NCBI GenBank assembly: GCA_963721585.1
Contig: CAVRJN010000007.1
Coordinates: forward strand, 620,001 to 684,000
Reading direction: 5' to 3'
Source: Bog-473 sp963721585
Lineage (GTDB): Bacteria > Actinomycetota > Acidimicrobiia > Acidimicrobiales > RAAP-2
Length of the DNA: 64,000 nucleotides
Positions 49,175-59,065 of the stretch are shown here, in pieces. Both the position numbers and the translations under genes were made by a program. Every line of letters begins with the position of its first letter. Position 1 is the stretch's first letter. The notes beneath the pieces were generated by a model that ran no database searches, was not told the origin of the DNA, and was given only the letters and a program-made list of their open reading frames with translations.

Positions 49175-50667
49175 TGCCCCTGGCGGCCGACGAGCTCGCT
49201 GCGCTGGCGGACGCCGCGCTCGACGCGGCTGCCGGGTGCCAGGCGGCCGAGCTGAGGGTCGAGCGCATTCGCAGCCAGACCGTCCGCCTGCACGACGCCC
49301 ACCCCGAGACGACCGCTGACGATACGAACTTCGGCATGGGTGTGCGCGTCGTGGTCGACGGCGCGGTCGGTTTCGCCGCCACGGTCGACGTGCGGCCCCA
49401 AGCGGCGGCCGACCTGGTGCGCCGGGCCCGGGAGATGGCCAGGGTCACCAGCCGGGCGGGTGGCGGCCGCGTCGAGCTGGCGCCCGAGCCGCCCCACGGC
49501 GACGTCACCTGGTCGAGCGCATTCGAGATCGACCCGTCCACCGTGCCGCTCGCCGACAAGGTGGCGCTGCTGGCCGAATGGAGCAACCGTCTCGGCGAGC
49601 ATCCGGTTGTGTCCCACACCTCGGCGTCGTTGCTTGCCGTGTCGGAGCAGACGTATCTGGCCGACCTCAACGGGACACGGGCCACCCAGCACCGGGTGCG
49701 CCTGCAGGCGCAGCTCGAAGCGCTGGCGCTGTCGGACAACGGCTTCGAGACCATGCGGACCCTGGCGCCACCCGTCGGCCGGGGCTGGGAGTTCCTGACC
49801 GGTCCGGCCGGTGGCGGCGGTTGGGACTGGGATGCCGAGCTGGCGGAGATGCCCGAGCTCCTGGCCGAGAAGCTGCTGGCCCCCTCGGTGGAGGCCGGGA
49901 CCTACGACCTCGTGGTCGACCCGTCGAACCTCTGGCTCACCATTCACGAGTCGATCGGGCATGCCACCGAGCTGGACCGGGCCGTCGGGTACGAGGCCGC
50001 CTACGCCGGCACCTCGTTCGCCACCTTCGACAAGCTCGGTTCGCTGGCCTATGGCTCTTCCGTCATGCACGTGACGGGCGACCGTACGGTGGAGCACGGC
50101 TTGGCCACCGTCGGCATCGACGACGAGGGCGTGGCGGCCCAGTCGTTCGACCTGGTGCGCGACGGGACGCTGGTCGGCTACCAGCTCGACCGCTCCATCG
50201 CCGCCTCCATGGGATTCGCGCGCTCCAACGGGTGCGCCTTCGCCGACTCGCCCCTGCACGTCCCGATTCAGCGCATGGCCAACGTGTCACTGGCACACTC
50301 CGGGGACCGGGGCCCGACGACCGGGGACCTCATCGCCGGCGTCGACCGGGGCGTGTACATCGTCGGCGACAAGAGCTGGTCGATCGACATGCAGCGCTAC
50401 AACTTCCAGTTCACCGGGCAGCGCTTCTACCGGATCGCGGGCGGGAAGCTGGCGGGGCAGGTGAAGGACGTCGCGTATCAAGCCACCACGACCGACTTCT
50501 GGGGCGCCATGGAGGCTGTGGGTGGCGCATCCACCTGGGTCCTCGGCGGGGCGTTCAACTGCGGCAAGGGACAGCCGGGACAGGTTGCCCCGGTCTCGCA
50601 CGGCTGCCCGTCGGTGCTCGTGCGCGGGGTGCGGGTGCTCAACACACGCGAGGAGTCGGGACGGTGA
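49174..50667 (+). CDS. tldD: TldD/PmbA-family metallopeptidase, TldD-like
   Basis: 497 aa. The zinc-peptidase motif is HESIGH (H258-E259-S-I-G-H263), i.e. HExxxH as in TldD. FNCGKGQPGQVAPVSHGCP near the C-terminus holds the conserved Cys and Gly residues of the family. TldD forms a heterodimer with TldE and degrades unfolded or modified peptides in the cytoplasm. The stop overlaps the TldE start by GTGA. Confidence 0.92.
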   Translation: MPLAADELAALADAALDAAAGCQAAELRVERIRSQTVRLHDAHPETTADDTNFGMGVRVVVDGAVGFAATVDVRPQAAADLVRRAREMARVTSRAGGGRVELAPEPPHGDVTWSSAFEIDPSTVPLADKVALLAEWSNRLGEHPVVSHTSASLLAVSEQTYLADLNGTRATQHRVRLQAQLEALALSDNGFETMRTLAPPVGRGWEFLTGPAGGGGWDWDAELAEMPELLAEKLLAPSVEAGTYDLVVDPSNLWLTIHESIGHATELDRAVGYEAAYAGTSFATFDKLGSLAYGSSVMHVTGDRTVEHGLATVGIDDEGVAAQSFDLVRDGTLVGYQLDRSIAASMGFARSNGCAFADSPLHVPIQRMANVSLAHSGDRGPTTGDLIAGVDRGVYIVGDKSWSIDMQRYNFQFTGQRFYRIAGGKLAGQVKDVAYQATTTDFWGAMEAVGGASTWVLGGAFNCGKGQPGQVAPVSHGCPSVLVRGVRVLNTREESGR

Positions 50668-52052
50668 TCCCCCCACAGGAACTGGTGGAGCGGGCCCTGT
50701 CCTCGGCGGACACGCTCGGGGCGGACGGCTGCATGGTGCTGGTCGAGGACAGCAGCCACGTCGACGTCCGCTACGCGCTGAACACCACCACGACGAACGG
50801 CCTCCAACGGGGGCGCTCGGTCAGCGTCATCGCGCTGGCGGGCGGGTCGTTCGGATCCGCCCGGCGCAGCGGGGAGGTCGGCGCGGACGGAGTGGCGGAA
50901 ATGGCGGCCGCGGCCCTGGCCGATGCGCAGCAGGCGCCTCCGGCCACCGATGCCTTCCCTCTGGTCGCACCGTCGGAAACCCGACCGGCGCGTGACTTCG
51001 GCCTCGACCCCGGCGAGACCGACTCGGGGGTGCTGGAAAGCGTGCTGTCCGCGCTGTCGGGGGCGTTCGGGCGCGCCCGTGACCGCGAAGCCGTCCTGGC
51101 GGGCTTTGCCGAGCACGATGTCGCCACGCTGTACCTCGGAAGCTCCACCGGCGTGCGGCTCTCCCACGCGCAGCCGACGGGCGCCGTCAGCATGGTCGCA
51201 CGGACCGCCGACGGGAGCGGTTCGGCCTGGGTGGCCGAGCCCACGATCGCACCCTCGCTCGAGCGGATGGAGCAGGAGATGTGGCGGCGCCTCGACTGGG
51301 CCACCACGCAGGTCTCGCTCGAGGCCGGCCGCTACGAGGTCATCATGCCGCCCTCGGCCGTCAGCGACATGATGGCCACACTGGCCTTCGACGCGCTGGG
51401 CGGTCAGGACGCCGAAGACGGCCGCACCGTCTTCTCCCGTGAGGGCGGCGGCACGCGGGTCGGCGAGAGGATCACCACGCTGCCGTTCTCGCTCTACAGC
51501 GACCCGTTCGAGCCGGGCATCGCCTGCACACCGTTCGTCGCCACCGAGGCGAGCGGCTCGGAGGTCTCGGTGTTCGACAACGGCCTGCCGAGTGCGCGCA
51601 CCGAGTGGCTGCACGGCGGGATCCTGGCCCGGCTGCGCTACCACCGCGCCGGCGCGGCCAAGTCCGGCGTCGAGATGGCGCCCTACATCGACAACCTCGT
51701 GCTGCGTTGCGCCGACCACGACGGGGGCTCACTCGACGACATGGTGGCGCGCACCGAGCGCGGGCTCCTGCTGACCTGCCTCTGGTACATCAGGCAGGTC
51801 GACCCGGCCACCCTGCTGACGACGGGGCTCACCCGCGACGGCGTCTACGTCGTAGAAGACGGCACGGTGGTCGGAGCGGCCAACAACTTCCGCTTCAACG
51901 AGAGCCCCGTCGACCTGCTGGCGCGGGCCACCGAGGTCGGCACCCCCGTGCGCTCGCTCGGCCGCGAGTTCGGCGAGTACCTGAACCGGACGATCATGCC
52001 GCCACTGCGGATCCCCGACTACAACATGAGCTCGGTGAGCCAGGCCAGCTGA
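50664..52052 (+). CDS. tldE: TldD/PmbA-family protein, TldE (PmbA)-like
   Basis: 462 aa from the GTG overlapping the TldD stop. N-terminal PmbA pattern (NTTTTNGLQRGRSVSVIALAGG). The middle domain is VSLEAGRYEVIMPPSAVSDMM. It lacks the HExxxH motif, as expected for TldE, the non-catalytic partner that shapes the cleft. The C-terminal LTRDGVYVVEDGTVVGAANNFRFNESP is conserved. Confidence 0.92.
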   Translation: MIPPQELVERALSSADTLGADGCMVLVEDSSHVDVRYALNTTTTNGLQRGRSVSVIALAGGSFGSARRSGEVGADGVAEMAAAALADAQQAPPATDAFPLVAPSETRPARDFGLDPGETDSGVLESVLSALSGAFGRARDREAVLAGFAEHDVATLYLGSSTGVRLSHAQPTGAVSMVARTADGSGSAWVAEPTIAPSLERMEQEMWRRLDWATTQVSLEAGRYEVIMPPSAVSDMMATLAFDALGGQDAEDGRTVFSREGGGTRVGERITTLPFSLYSDPFEPGIACTPFVATEASGSEVSVFDNGLPSARTEWLHGGILARLRYHRAGAAKSGVEMAPYIDNLVLRCADHDGGSLDDMVARTERGLLLTCLWYIRQVDPATLLTTGLTRDGVYVVEDGTVVGAANNFRFNESPVDLLARATEVGTPVRSLGREFGEYLNRTIMPPLRIPDYNMSSVSQAS

Positions 52053-52091
52053 GCGGCGAGACCCGTCGGACCGGGAAACGGGCCCGGCCGT

Positions 52092-52850
52092 TCACGGCGG
52101 GAGCGGGCGACGGGCCTCAACGAGGAGCCGCTGGGCCGTGGATTCGAACGGGCCCACCCGCTCGATCCGTTTGTGGAGCCGCCGGAGCTGGGCATCGTAC
52201 GCTTCGGGCGTGAAGTCCGGCACCGTCCAGCTCACCTTGCGCAGAAAGTGCACCACCGCCCCGACATCGAAGAAGGCGACGCGCGGTGCGCACTCCTGAA
52301 GGTCGACGACCTCGAGCCCTGCCGACTCCGCCTCCCGGCGGGCGCTCGCCGCACTGCGGCTCTCGTTGACCGGCTGAGGACCCATCATGAAGTCGGTGAG
52401 CTCGCGGTTGGTCCCCGGACCGATCTGCTGGGACAGGTAGGTCCCGCCCGGGCGCAGCACACGGGCGATCTCTCGCCACAGGACGACCACGGGATGTCGG
52501 CTCACGACGAGGTCGAACGAGGCGTCTCTGAACGGCAGGGTGGGCGCGTCCGCCACGGCGACGACCCGGGCGCCAATCGGCTGCAACCGGGTGCGGGCCA
52601 CCTCGACATTGGGCCACCACCCCTCGGTCGCCACCAGGAGCGCCAGCGGCCGCGGCACCGTCGCGAGCACCTCCCCGCCGCCGGTCTCGATGTCGAGCGC
52701 AGCCTCGGCGCGGGCCATGCGCGCCCCGATGAGGCGGGCGTAGCCCCAGGGCGGCCGCTCTTCGGTGGCGCGTCCTGCGAACCAGGAGAAGTCCCATCCC
52801 TCGACAGGTGCTGCCGCGCCCTCGGCGACGAGCTGCTCGAACGAGGTCAC
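52092..52850 (-). CDS. SAM-dependent methyltransferase
   Basis: 252 aa. A type 11-like methyltransferase: ALDIETGGGEVLATV (motif I), VVAVADAPTLPFRDASFDLVVSRHP (motifs II-IV), IARVLRPGGTYLSQQIGP (motif V). The motif I GxGxG is somewhat relaxed. The target is unknown. Convergent with tldE and 88 nt downstream of the DUF4389 gene on the same strand. Confidence 0.87.
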   Translation of the reverse strand: MTSFEQLVAEGAAAPVEGWDFSWFAGRATEERPPWGYARLIGARMARAEAALDIETGGGEVLATVPRPLALLVATEGWWPNVEVARTRLQPIGARVVAVADAPTLPFRDASFDLVVSRHPVVVLWREIARVLRPGGTYLSQQIGPGTNRELTDFMMGPQPVNESRSAASARREAESAGLEVVDLQECAPRVAFFDVGAVVHFLRKVSWTVPDFTPEAYDAQLRRLHKRIERVGPFESTAQRLLVEARRPLPP

Positions 52851-52938
52851 CGCTCCGTCATTGCCGGGAGGAGCGCCCGGATCTCAGTGATCAGCTCCCG
52901 GCCATCACGCTCAGGGACCGGCTCTTCGCGGTGAGCTC

Positions 52939-54075
52939 TCAGCCATCGGTGGGCGTGTGCACGACGACATGGGTCAGCCCGGACGTGTCCGCCGGCACAG
53001 TGATGATCAGCCCGTTGGCCGTGTTGTTGTTGTGCCCGTGGCCCCGCAACACGTTCTCCCCGACGAACACGATCGAACCCCAGACGATGGCGAAGATCAT
53101 CCAGGACCGGGCCGCACCCTGCAGAATGAGGATTCCCCACGAGGGCAGCGGCTCCACCCCTGAGGCCGCGGCCGTGCGCTCCCACGGTGTCGGCGGGGGC
53201 ATCGCACCGGGGGCTCCTCCCATCGGGGCCGGCTGCGGTGGCGGCCACCCGGGCGGCGCCGAGGTGGCGCCGGCGTCCGGTGGCGGCGTCGGCACCTGCT
53301 CGCCCCCGCCCGTCTGCGGGTACGCGAATGGCTGCGCCGGGGGCGGGGCCGGCGAAGCCGGAGGCCCTCCCAGCGGCACCGGAGGCACCGGAGGCGGCGG
53401 AGGCGGCGGAGCCGGTGCGGTCTGTGCGCTCCCCGACACAGCGCCGAAGGGCGGCGGCGGCGCGGCCGGCTGGGGTGGGACGAAATCGCCCAGCATTCCC
53501 CACGCGTATTCCGACGTGACCATGCTGAACCACGCGTGGAGACGGGCAAGATAGCGAAGCAGCGACGAGTAGGTGGCGTAGAGCGACGGGGGCATACTTC
53601 CGGTGACGATGACGACGATCCACATCACGAAGAGCAGCGGGATTGTGAGCCCGTACTCGACGATCTGCGCGAAGACGCCGGCCGGGATCACCAAGATGAT
53701 GCGGAAGAACACGGACACGCGGTTTAACGGACCTCGGGCGGGCAAAATGGTGCGCACCGGGTAGTCCACATCCTCGAGCGAGAAGGGAGGGTAGGCGTCG
53801 GTCAGCAGGAACAGATAGGCGCTGACGCGGATCTCCCAGCGGACAACTCCGCCCAAGAAGGTGTGCGCGAACTCGGGGAGTTGGCCCGTGACCAGTGCGG
53901 CGAACCACCCGATCACGGCGACGACGAAGGCCGCGATCCCCAGGAAGAACAAGACGATGAACTGCGGGATGGCGAGGATGATGCGGAAGATCACCGTCAC
54001 CCGGTTCTGTGGCGCCGTGCCGGCGTACCACATGTCCACACGCCTGGTCGGCACGGTCATCGAAGCGCTCGTCAT
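52939..54075 (-). CDS. DUF4389 membrane protein with Pro-rich linker
   Basis: 378 aa from the ATG at 54075 (AAGGGGG upstream). Two similar helical modules (RVTVIFRIILAIPQFIVLFFLGI and NRVSVFFRIILVIPAGVFAQIVEY) are the DUF4389 repeat, each with additional helices. From residue about 210 comes a linker of about 110 residues made of Pro, Ala and Gly. One more membrane helix follows (MIFAIVWGSIVFVGENVL) before a short soluble tail. Unknown function. The linker would be cytoplasmic or extracellular, depending on helix count. Confidence 0.85.
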   Translation of the reverse strand: MTSASMTVPTRRVDMWYAGTAPQNRVTVIFRIILAIPQFIVLFFLGIAAFVVAVIGWFAALVTGQLPEFAHTFLGGVVRWEIRVSAYLFLLTDAYPPFSLEDVDYPVRTILPARGPLNRVSVFFRIILVIPAGVFAQIVEYGLTIPLLFVMWIVVIVTGSMPPSLYATYSSLLRYLARLHAWFSMVTSEYAWGMLGDFVPPQPAAPPPPFGAVSGSAQTAPAPPPPPPPVPPVPLGGPPASPAPPPAQPFAYPQTGGGEQVPTPPPDAGATSAPPGWPPPQPAPMGGAPGAMPPPTPWERTAAASGVEPLPSWGILILQGAARSWMIFAIVWGSIVFVGENVLRGHGHNNNTANGLIITVPADTSGLTHVVVHTPTDG

Positions 54076-54265
54076 GTCAGCCCCCTTGTGTGCCACCCGT
54101 CCGCATGAGGCGGGTCCACGCCGAACGTTAGAACATGGGCACCGGCTCAGCGGTGATTCCTCGCCATCCCGGGGACTCCTGTCTCGGACCAGGCACCGGA
54201 GCCCCGGTGGCCAGCTGATCAAATTGTCCGTCTGTCGATCAACGGCCGGTCACTTCCCGTTGCTC

Positions 54266-55396
54266 TCAGAACGATTCGTACAGCGCGTCGATGAGCGCAC
54301 GATTGCGCGTGCTCTGCCAACGGGGGATGACGTGATTCATGACGTACCCGAACGCCACACCGCCCACCGGGTCGGCGAACCCCACCGCTCCCCCGGTACC
54401 GAAATGGCCGAAGCTCCCGGGGTTGGGACCGAACCGGCGTCGCGGCACCGTGGGTTTGAATCCAAGCCCGAAGGTGACGTCTTCGTGCAGGATCGGGCAG
54501 TACCCCTCGGACTGGGCCGATGTCGCTTCGGCCAGCAGAGCCGGCGAGATGATGCGGCCCGGTTCGAGCAACGCGGCGTACAGGCGCGCCACGCCGCGCG
54601 CCGAGCCGTGCCCATTGGTCGACGGGACCTCGGCGGCGCGCCAGGCCGCCGTGTTGACCACTCCCATGGATGAGAAGCCGGGCGGGTTGAAATAGCTCAG
54701 CATCTCCATCCGGGTGTCCCCCTCCAGCGGGTCATCCGGTACGGCAGCGGGCCCGAACGACTCGAAGAGGACTTCGGCGCAACGGTGGTGCTCCGACGCC
54801 GGGACCCCGATGTGCACGTCGGCCTGCAATGGGCCGGCCAACGCGGCGAGCCGGCTCCTGCACGTGTCGCCGCTGACCCGACGCACGACCTCGCCGATCA
54901 GATGCCCGTAGGTATTGGTGTGGTAGGCGTGGCGCGTCCCCGGTTCCCACCACGGTGCTGTGGCGGCGAGCGCGCCGGCCATCCGCTCCCAGTCCCACAG
55001 ATCGTCGTTCGTCAGGGGCGTGCGGATGGCCGGCACGCCGGCCCGGTGGCACAACGCGTGCCGCAACGTCGCACCCTCCTTGCCCTCGGCGCCGAACTCC
55101 GGCCACACGAGGGTGATCGGGTCGTCCAGGGCGAGCACACCGTCGTCGACGAGCTCCAGGGCGAGGAGCGCCAGGAACGCCTTCCCGACCGAATAGAAGT
55201 CGACCAGCGTGTCGGGCTGCCAGTGCGTGCCGCCCGTGCGGTCGGCCCAACCGCCGAACAGGTCGACCACGGTCATGCCGTCGACCTCCACGCACACGGC
55301 GGCACCGACCTCACCGCGCTCTGCGAAGTTGCGGGCGAATTCGTCCCGCACGGAACGGAAACGGGCGTCGCAATGGCCGGAGACCGGGACGTCCAC
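54266..55396 (-). CDS. Serine hydrolase, beta-lactamase class C/EstB family
   Basis: 376 aa from a GTG at 55396. Ser-x-x-Lys: YSVGKAF holds the nucleophile; Tyr-x-Asn: YHTNTYG. The late G-rich FGHFGTGGAVGFADP takes the place of KTG (HxG). No signal peptide, so it is probably a cytoplasmic esterase or amidase of the class C-like group that is not a true beta-lactamase. Substrate unknown. Confidence 0.87.
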   Translation of the reverse strand: MDVPVSGHCDARFRSVRDEFARNFAERGEVGAAVCVEVDGMTVVDLFGGWADRTGGTHWQPDTLVDFYSVGKAFLALLALELVDDGVLALDDPITLVWPEFGAEGKEGATLRHALCHRAGVPAIRTPLTNDDLWDWERMAGALAATAPWWEPGTRHAYHTNTYGHLIGEVVRRVSGDTCRSRLAALAGPLQADVHIGVPASEHHRCAEVLFESFGPAAVPDDPLEGDTRMEMLSYFNPPGFSSMGVVNTAAWRAAEVPSTNGHGSARGVARLYAALLEPGRIISPALLAEATSAQSEGYCPILHEDVTFGLGFKPTVPRRRFGPNPGSFGHFGTGGAVGFADPVGGVAFGYVMNHVIPRWQSTRNRALIDALYESF

Positions 55397-55483
55397 GGGG
55401 ACGACTCTGTCCCGGTCCCGCCGGCGGTGCAAACGGGCGACGACGACCCCGGGCCCGGCCGCCACCGGAATCCGCGCGGTGCG

Positions 55484-56047
55484 TCAGCTCCCGGTCTCCC
55501 CGGTTCGTCGGGACAGCTCCTGCAGGAGCGGCGCCCAGCCGGCGAGGTCCCCGACCACCAGGCCTTCGACCTTGCCACTGTCATCGGCGCGGCGCAGCGT
55601 CACCGCGTCCTCCGCCCACGGTTGCGCCAGGAAGTCGGCCACCTCTTCTGCGGTCATGGCGCCGCCCTGGCGAGCCAGCGACTCCACGCTGTCGTCGGTG
55701 AGCACCCCCCCGTACCCGGCGTCGGTCGCCACGAGATAGCGCTTGGCCGCCACGTGCAGGCCCACCGTTCCCGCCACCCGCTCCCCCAGCGCCCGGCGCA
55801 CCGCACGCGCCGCGTCGGCGGCGTGCGCTTCGTCGCTGCCTCCGGGCAGCAGGTGGCCGATGTCGTGCACCAGTCCCGCCACCGCCAGCTCGTCGTCTCC
55901 GGGATGGAGGTGGGCCAGCAGCGCCGCCGTCTGGAGGGCGTGGTCGAGCTGGGTGACAGGGACCCCGGCGCTGAGCGGGGAGTCGACCCCCGTGGCCAGC
56001 ACCTCGATCATGCCGTCCACGTCGAGATCGGGCGTGGCGTCGCTCAT
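55484..56047 (-). CDS. HD-domain protein
   Basis: 187 aa, ATG at 56047 after GAGGAGC. The metal-binding motif is HALQTAALLAHLHPGDDELAVAGLVHDIGHLL (split here: first H, later HD). The pattern resembles small HD proteins such as phosphonate-catabolism PhnZ/TmpB-like oxygenases; Ser/Glu residues that would decide are not clear. Single gene, 19 nt upstream of the hydrolase gene's start on the same strand, so possibly one operon. Confidence 0.8.
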   Translation of the reverse strand: MSDATPDLDVDGMIEVLATGVDSPLSAGVPVTQLDHALQTAALLAHLHPGDDELAVAGLVHDIGHLLPGGSDEAHAADAARAVRRALGERVAGTVGLHVAAKRYLVATDAGYGGVLTDDSVESLARQGGAMTAEEVADFLAQPWAEDAVTLRRADDSGKVEGLVVGDLAGWAPLLQELSRRTGETGS

Positions 56048-56142
56048 CGACTGCTCCTCGTGCCTTTCGTCGTCATATGGCCATTGTCCGTGTGGGCTGC
56101 CCCACACACCAGTCTCCCCCGTTGCAGGTACGGTGGCGCCCC

Positions 56143-57375
56143 GTGCCCTGGACCCCTCCGCCGCGCAGCCCCTGGGCCGACAAGATGATCGCCCTCGGGC
56201 GCGGGCTGGGCGACGACGGTCGCTCGATGGTCTCGCTGCACCCCGAGGTCCTCCAGGCAGCGGCCATGGCCACCACCGGCCTCGACGACTTCGGCGACGA
56301 CTGGTGGGAGGAGCCCTTCGAGCGCCTCTGCCTGTCCCTCGACTCCGAGGCACGCCTCCACCTGCCGGGTCGCATCCGCACCCGCGGCGAGCTCCAGCTG
56401 CATCCTGCAGAACCGGCTGCGCATGGTCGACCTGTGGAACAAGGAGCCCGCCGTCCTGCGCCAGCCCGTGCACGCCCCCATCGTCGTCACCGGCCTCGGG
56501 CGCTCGGGCACCACGCTGCTGCACGAGCTGCTGGCCTGCGACCCCGACAACCGGCCACCGCTGTTGTGGGAGCTGCTCCACACCGTCCCCTACGAGGACG
56601 CATCGGGCGACCTGTGCGACGACGAGATCACGCTCATGGACGAGATCATCCCCGCCTTCACCGCCATGCACGAGAACGGCGGGCGGCTGCCCACCGAGTG
56701 CATCTTCGCCTTCGCCCACCAGTTCTCGAGCGACATGTACACCGGCCTCTACAACGTGGCCGAGTACACGGTGTGGCGCAGCGGCCAGGACCAGACGCCG
56801 ATTTACGACTGGCACAAGCGCCACCTGCAGACGCTGCAGTGGGTGACCGAGCGGCCGACGACGCGCTGGGTCGTCAAGGCGCCCTCACACCTTTCCGCCC
56901 TCCCCCTCGTCTTCTCGACGTACCCCGACGCCCGCGTCGTGATCACCCACCGCGACCCGCTGCGCGTCATCGGGTCGCTGGCGGACCTCATGGCGACGCT
57001 TGCACTTCATGCACTCGGAGCACGTCGACCACGGCGTCCTGGTCGAGTTCATGGCGATGGGCCTCGAGATGCAGATGGACCACGTCACCGCCGAGCGCGA
57101 CGCCGGTGCCATCCCCGCCGACCAGATCACCGACGTGGTCTACCGCGACCTGGTGGCGGATCCAGCTCGGCACGGTCGAGCGTCTCTACGCCGGTTGGGG
57201 GCTCCCGATCGCGGCCGAGTTCCGCGGCGCGCTCGAGGCCTACCTGGCCGCCCGCCACACGGCCCGTGCCGGCGGGCACGACTACTCCTTCGCCGACACC
57301 GGGCTCGACCTGGCGACCCACCGGGCCCTGGTGACGCCGTACCAGCAGCGCTTCGGCGTCCCCTCCGAGGTCTGA
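56143..57375 (+). pseudogene. Sulfotransferase family protein, frameshifted
   Basis: Three frame changes (about 56400, 56995 and 57163) are needed. N-terminus VPWTPPPRSPWADKMIALGR, then IVVTGLGRSGTTLLHELL, the 5'-phosphosulfate loop of PAPS-dependent sulfotransferases of the actinobacterial Stf type. Next come WVVKAPSHLSALPLVFSTYPDARVVITHRDP with the 3'-phosphate-binding site, then VEFMAMGLEMQMDHVTAERD, and the end VERLYAGWGLPIAAEF. Large unbroken blocks of homology argue for indel errors or recent inactivation. The acceptor is unknown. Confidence 0.8.
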
Positions 57376-57423
57376 ACGACCTCGCGCTCGAGTGACGCAC
57401 AACGCACCTTCCGAGGAGGCTTC

Positions 57424-57837
57424 ATGGACTGGAAACTCGAGACCCTGGTGGTGCCGGTCGCCGACGTCGACCGGGCCAAGGCCTTCTACGCCGAGTCCCT
57501 CGGCTTCCACGTCGACGTGGACCACCGAGCCGGCGAGGACTTCCGTGTCGTCCAGCTGACGCCGACAGGCTCGGGCTGCTCCATTTCGCTCATGCGCAAC
57601 GAGGAGGCGGCGGGGTCGCTGCAGGGAATGCACCTGGTGGTGCGCGACATCGAGGAGGCCCGGCGCCTGCTCGTCGGGGGCGGCGTGGAGGTCACCGGGA
57701 TCTTCCACTTCGAAGAGGGGGGTGTACAGGTCGACGGGCTCGACCCGGCCCGGGCCGACTACGGCTCGTTCCTCTCCTTCGGCGACCCCGATGGGAACGG
57801 CTGGCTGGTGCAGGAGGTCCCCAGCCGTCCCAGCTGA
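57424..57837 (+). CDS. VOC-family protein (glyoxalase-like)
   Basis: 137 aa, ATG at 57424 after GAGGAGG. Two beta-alpha-beta-beta-beta units: ETLVVPVADVDRAKAFYAESLGFHVDVD and GMHLVVRDIEEARRLLVGGGVEV. The last strand DPDGNGWLVQEV carries the usual metal-site Glu. Substrate unknown. Divergence from the sulfotransferase is absent; it follows it by 48 nt and may be co-transcribed. Confidence 0.88.
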   Translation: MDWKLETLVVPVADVDRAKAFYAESLGFHVDVDHRAGEDFRVVQLTPTGSGCSISLMRNEEAAGSLQGMHLVVRDIEEARRLLVGGGVEVTGIFHFEEGGVQVDGLDPARADYGSFLSFGDPDGNGWLVQEVPSRPS

Positions 57838-57851
57838 GCCCACCCGGCTCC

Positions 57852-58999
57852 CTACGAGGGGGCGAGATCCTTCACGTCGACCACCTCGGCCGTCGGGTGC
57901 GGCGGGCCATCGGCCAGGACCCAGCGCACGAGCATGTAGCCCTCGAGCCGGCCTCCGGTGTCGAGCCAGTTCTCCACCCCCGGATCCGACGGGGCGATCA
58001 CCATCCGCCAGGACCCGTCCGCCGAGCGCGTGGCCGTCTTGTTGTTCAGGGCAGTGGTGGCGTAGCGGTAGTCGAAGCTCTCCATCCACGGCGAGGTCAG
58101 CGTCAGCCCCCAGTAGAGGAACGGCTTGTCGGGCTCGTGCACCGTCACCACCAGCGCCTGGCCCGGCTCGAGCCGGAAGCGTCCGCCGTGGTAGGTCATC
58201 TCCGCGTTCGAGTGGGAGCGCACCTCGTCCTCCTGCGCCTCCACGTGCGCCGAGCCGGCCTGGCCGCCGAACGTGTTCATGTTGCCCTCCGCGTCGCGCC
58301 ACATCTGCATCGCCGTCCCACCCACGAAGGTGAGGAACATGGCGGCGAACTCGAGCTTGGAAGCCAGCTCCTCCGACGAGAGGATGGGGTGCGGCACAAC
58401 CTCGCCCGGTTCGGGCACCAGCTCCACCCGCAGGCGGGCGAAGCGGTCCGGGTGCTTCTCGAAGTACGTCTCGCGGATGGCCAGCTGCGCCGTCCCCGGC
58501 TCGAGGATCGACGGAGTTGCGCGGCCTGGGGTCGGGCATGGAGGCGGCCGGAGCGATCAGAATGTCGACCTCGCCGTTCGGGCCCAGCTCGAACTCGTCG
58601 ATGTGCGTCTGCGTCTGCGTTCCCGTGCGGCCCCCGACCGGCCCCTGCCCGAAGGGCGTGCCGAAGGTCATGCCGAGGTAGGCGCAGTCTCCGCGGTAGC
58701 CCGAGGAGCCGGTAGGTGCGCGAGTCGTCGAGGACACAGAACGTGTAGTGCACGTCGGGGTTGTCGACCAGGAGCTTCTTGTACTCGTCCTGGAGGTCGA
58801 AGAGCTGCGGGTGCAGCGGGTCGGACTTCTCCACGATCCAGTCGAGGATCAGCCGGGTCAGGCGGGTCACCCAGCGGTAGCCCTCCGCCAGGTCGACGTC
58901 CGACTCGGGCACGCCCGTGGCCTGCCGCACCACGTCGAGGGCCGCCGTCTGGGCCTGCAACCAGGCGTCGAACGCCGCATCCAACCGGTCGTCTTGCAT
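57852..58999 (-). pseudogene. DUF1214 domain protein, frameshifted
   Basis: Reading across two breaks (about 58705 and 58510) gives about 380 aa. N-terminus MQDDRLDAAFDAWLQAQTAAL; KKLLVDNPDVHYTFCVLDDSRTYRL; then the DUF1214 region GYRGDCAYLGMTFGTPFGQG and IDEFELGPNGEVDILIAP. The C-terminus is AEMTYHGGRFRLEPGQALVVTVHEPDKPFLYWGLTL. Such proteins occur in steroid and lipid catabolism islands but have no assigned reaction. Promoter space of only 66 nt separates it from the divergent acyl-CoA dehydrogenase gene. Confidence 0.75.
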
Positions 59000-59065
59000 T
59001 CCGATGAAGCTACTGGTGTTTCGGAGGAGTTTCCCGTTCATGGACGCACCCGGTAACTTCGGTGT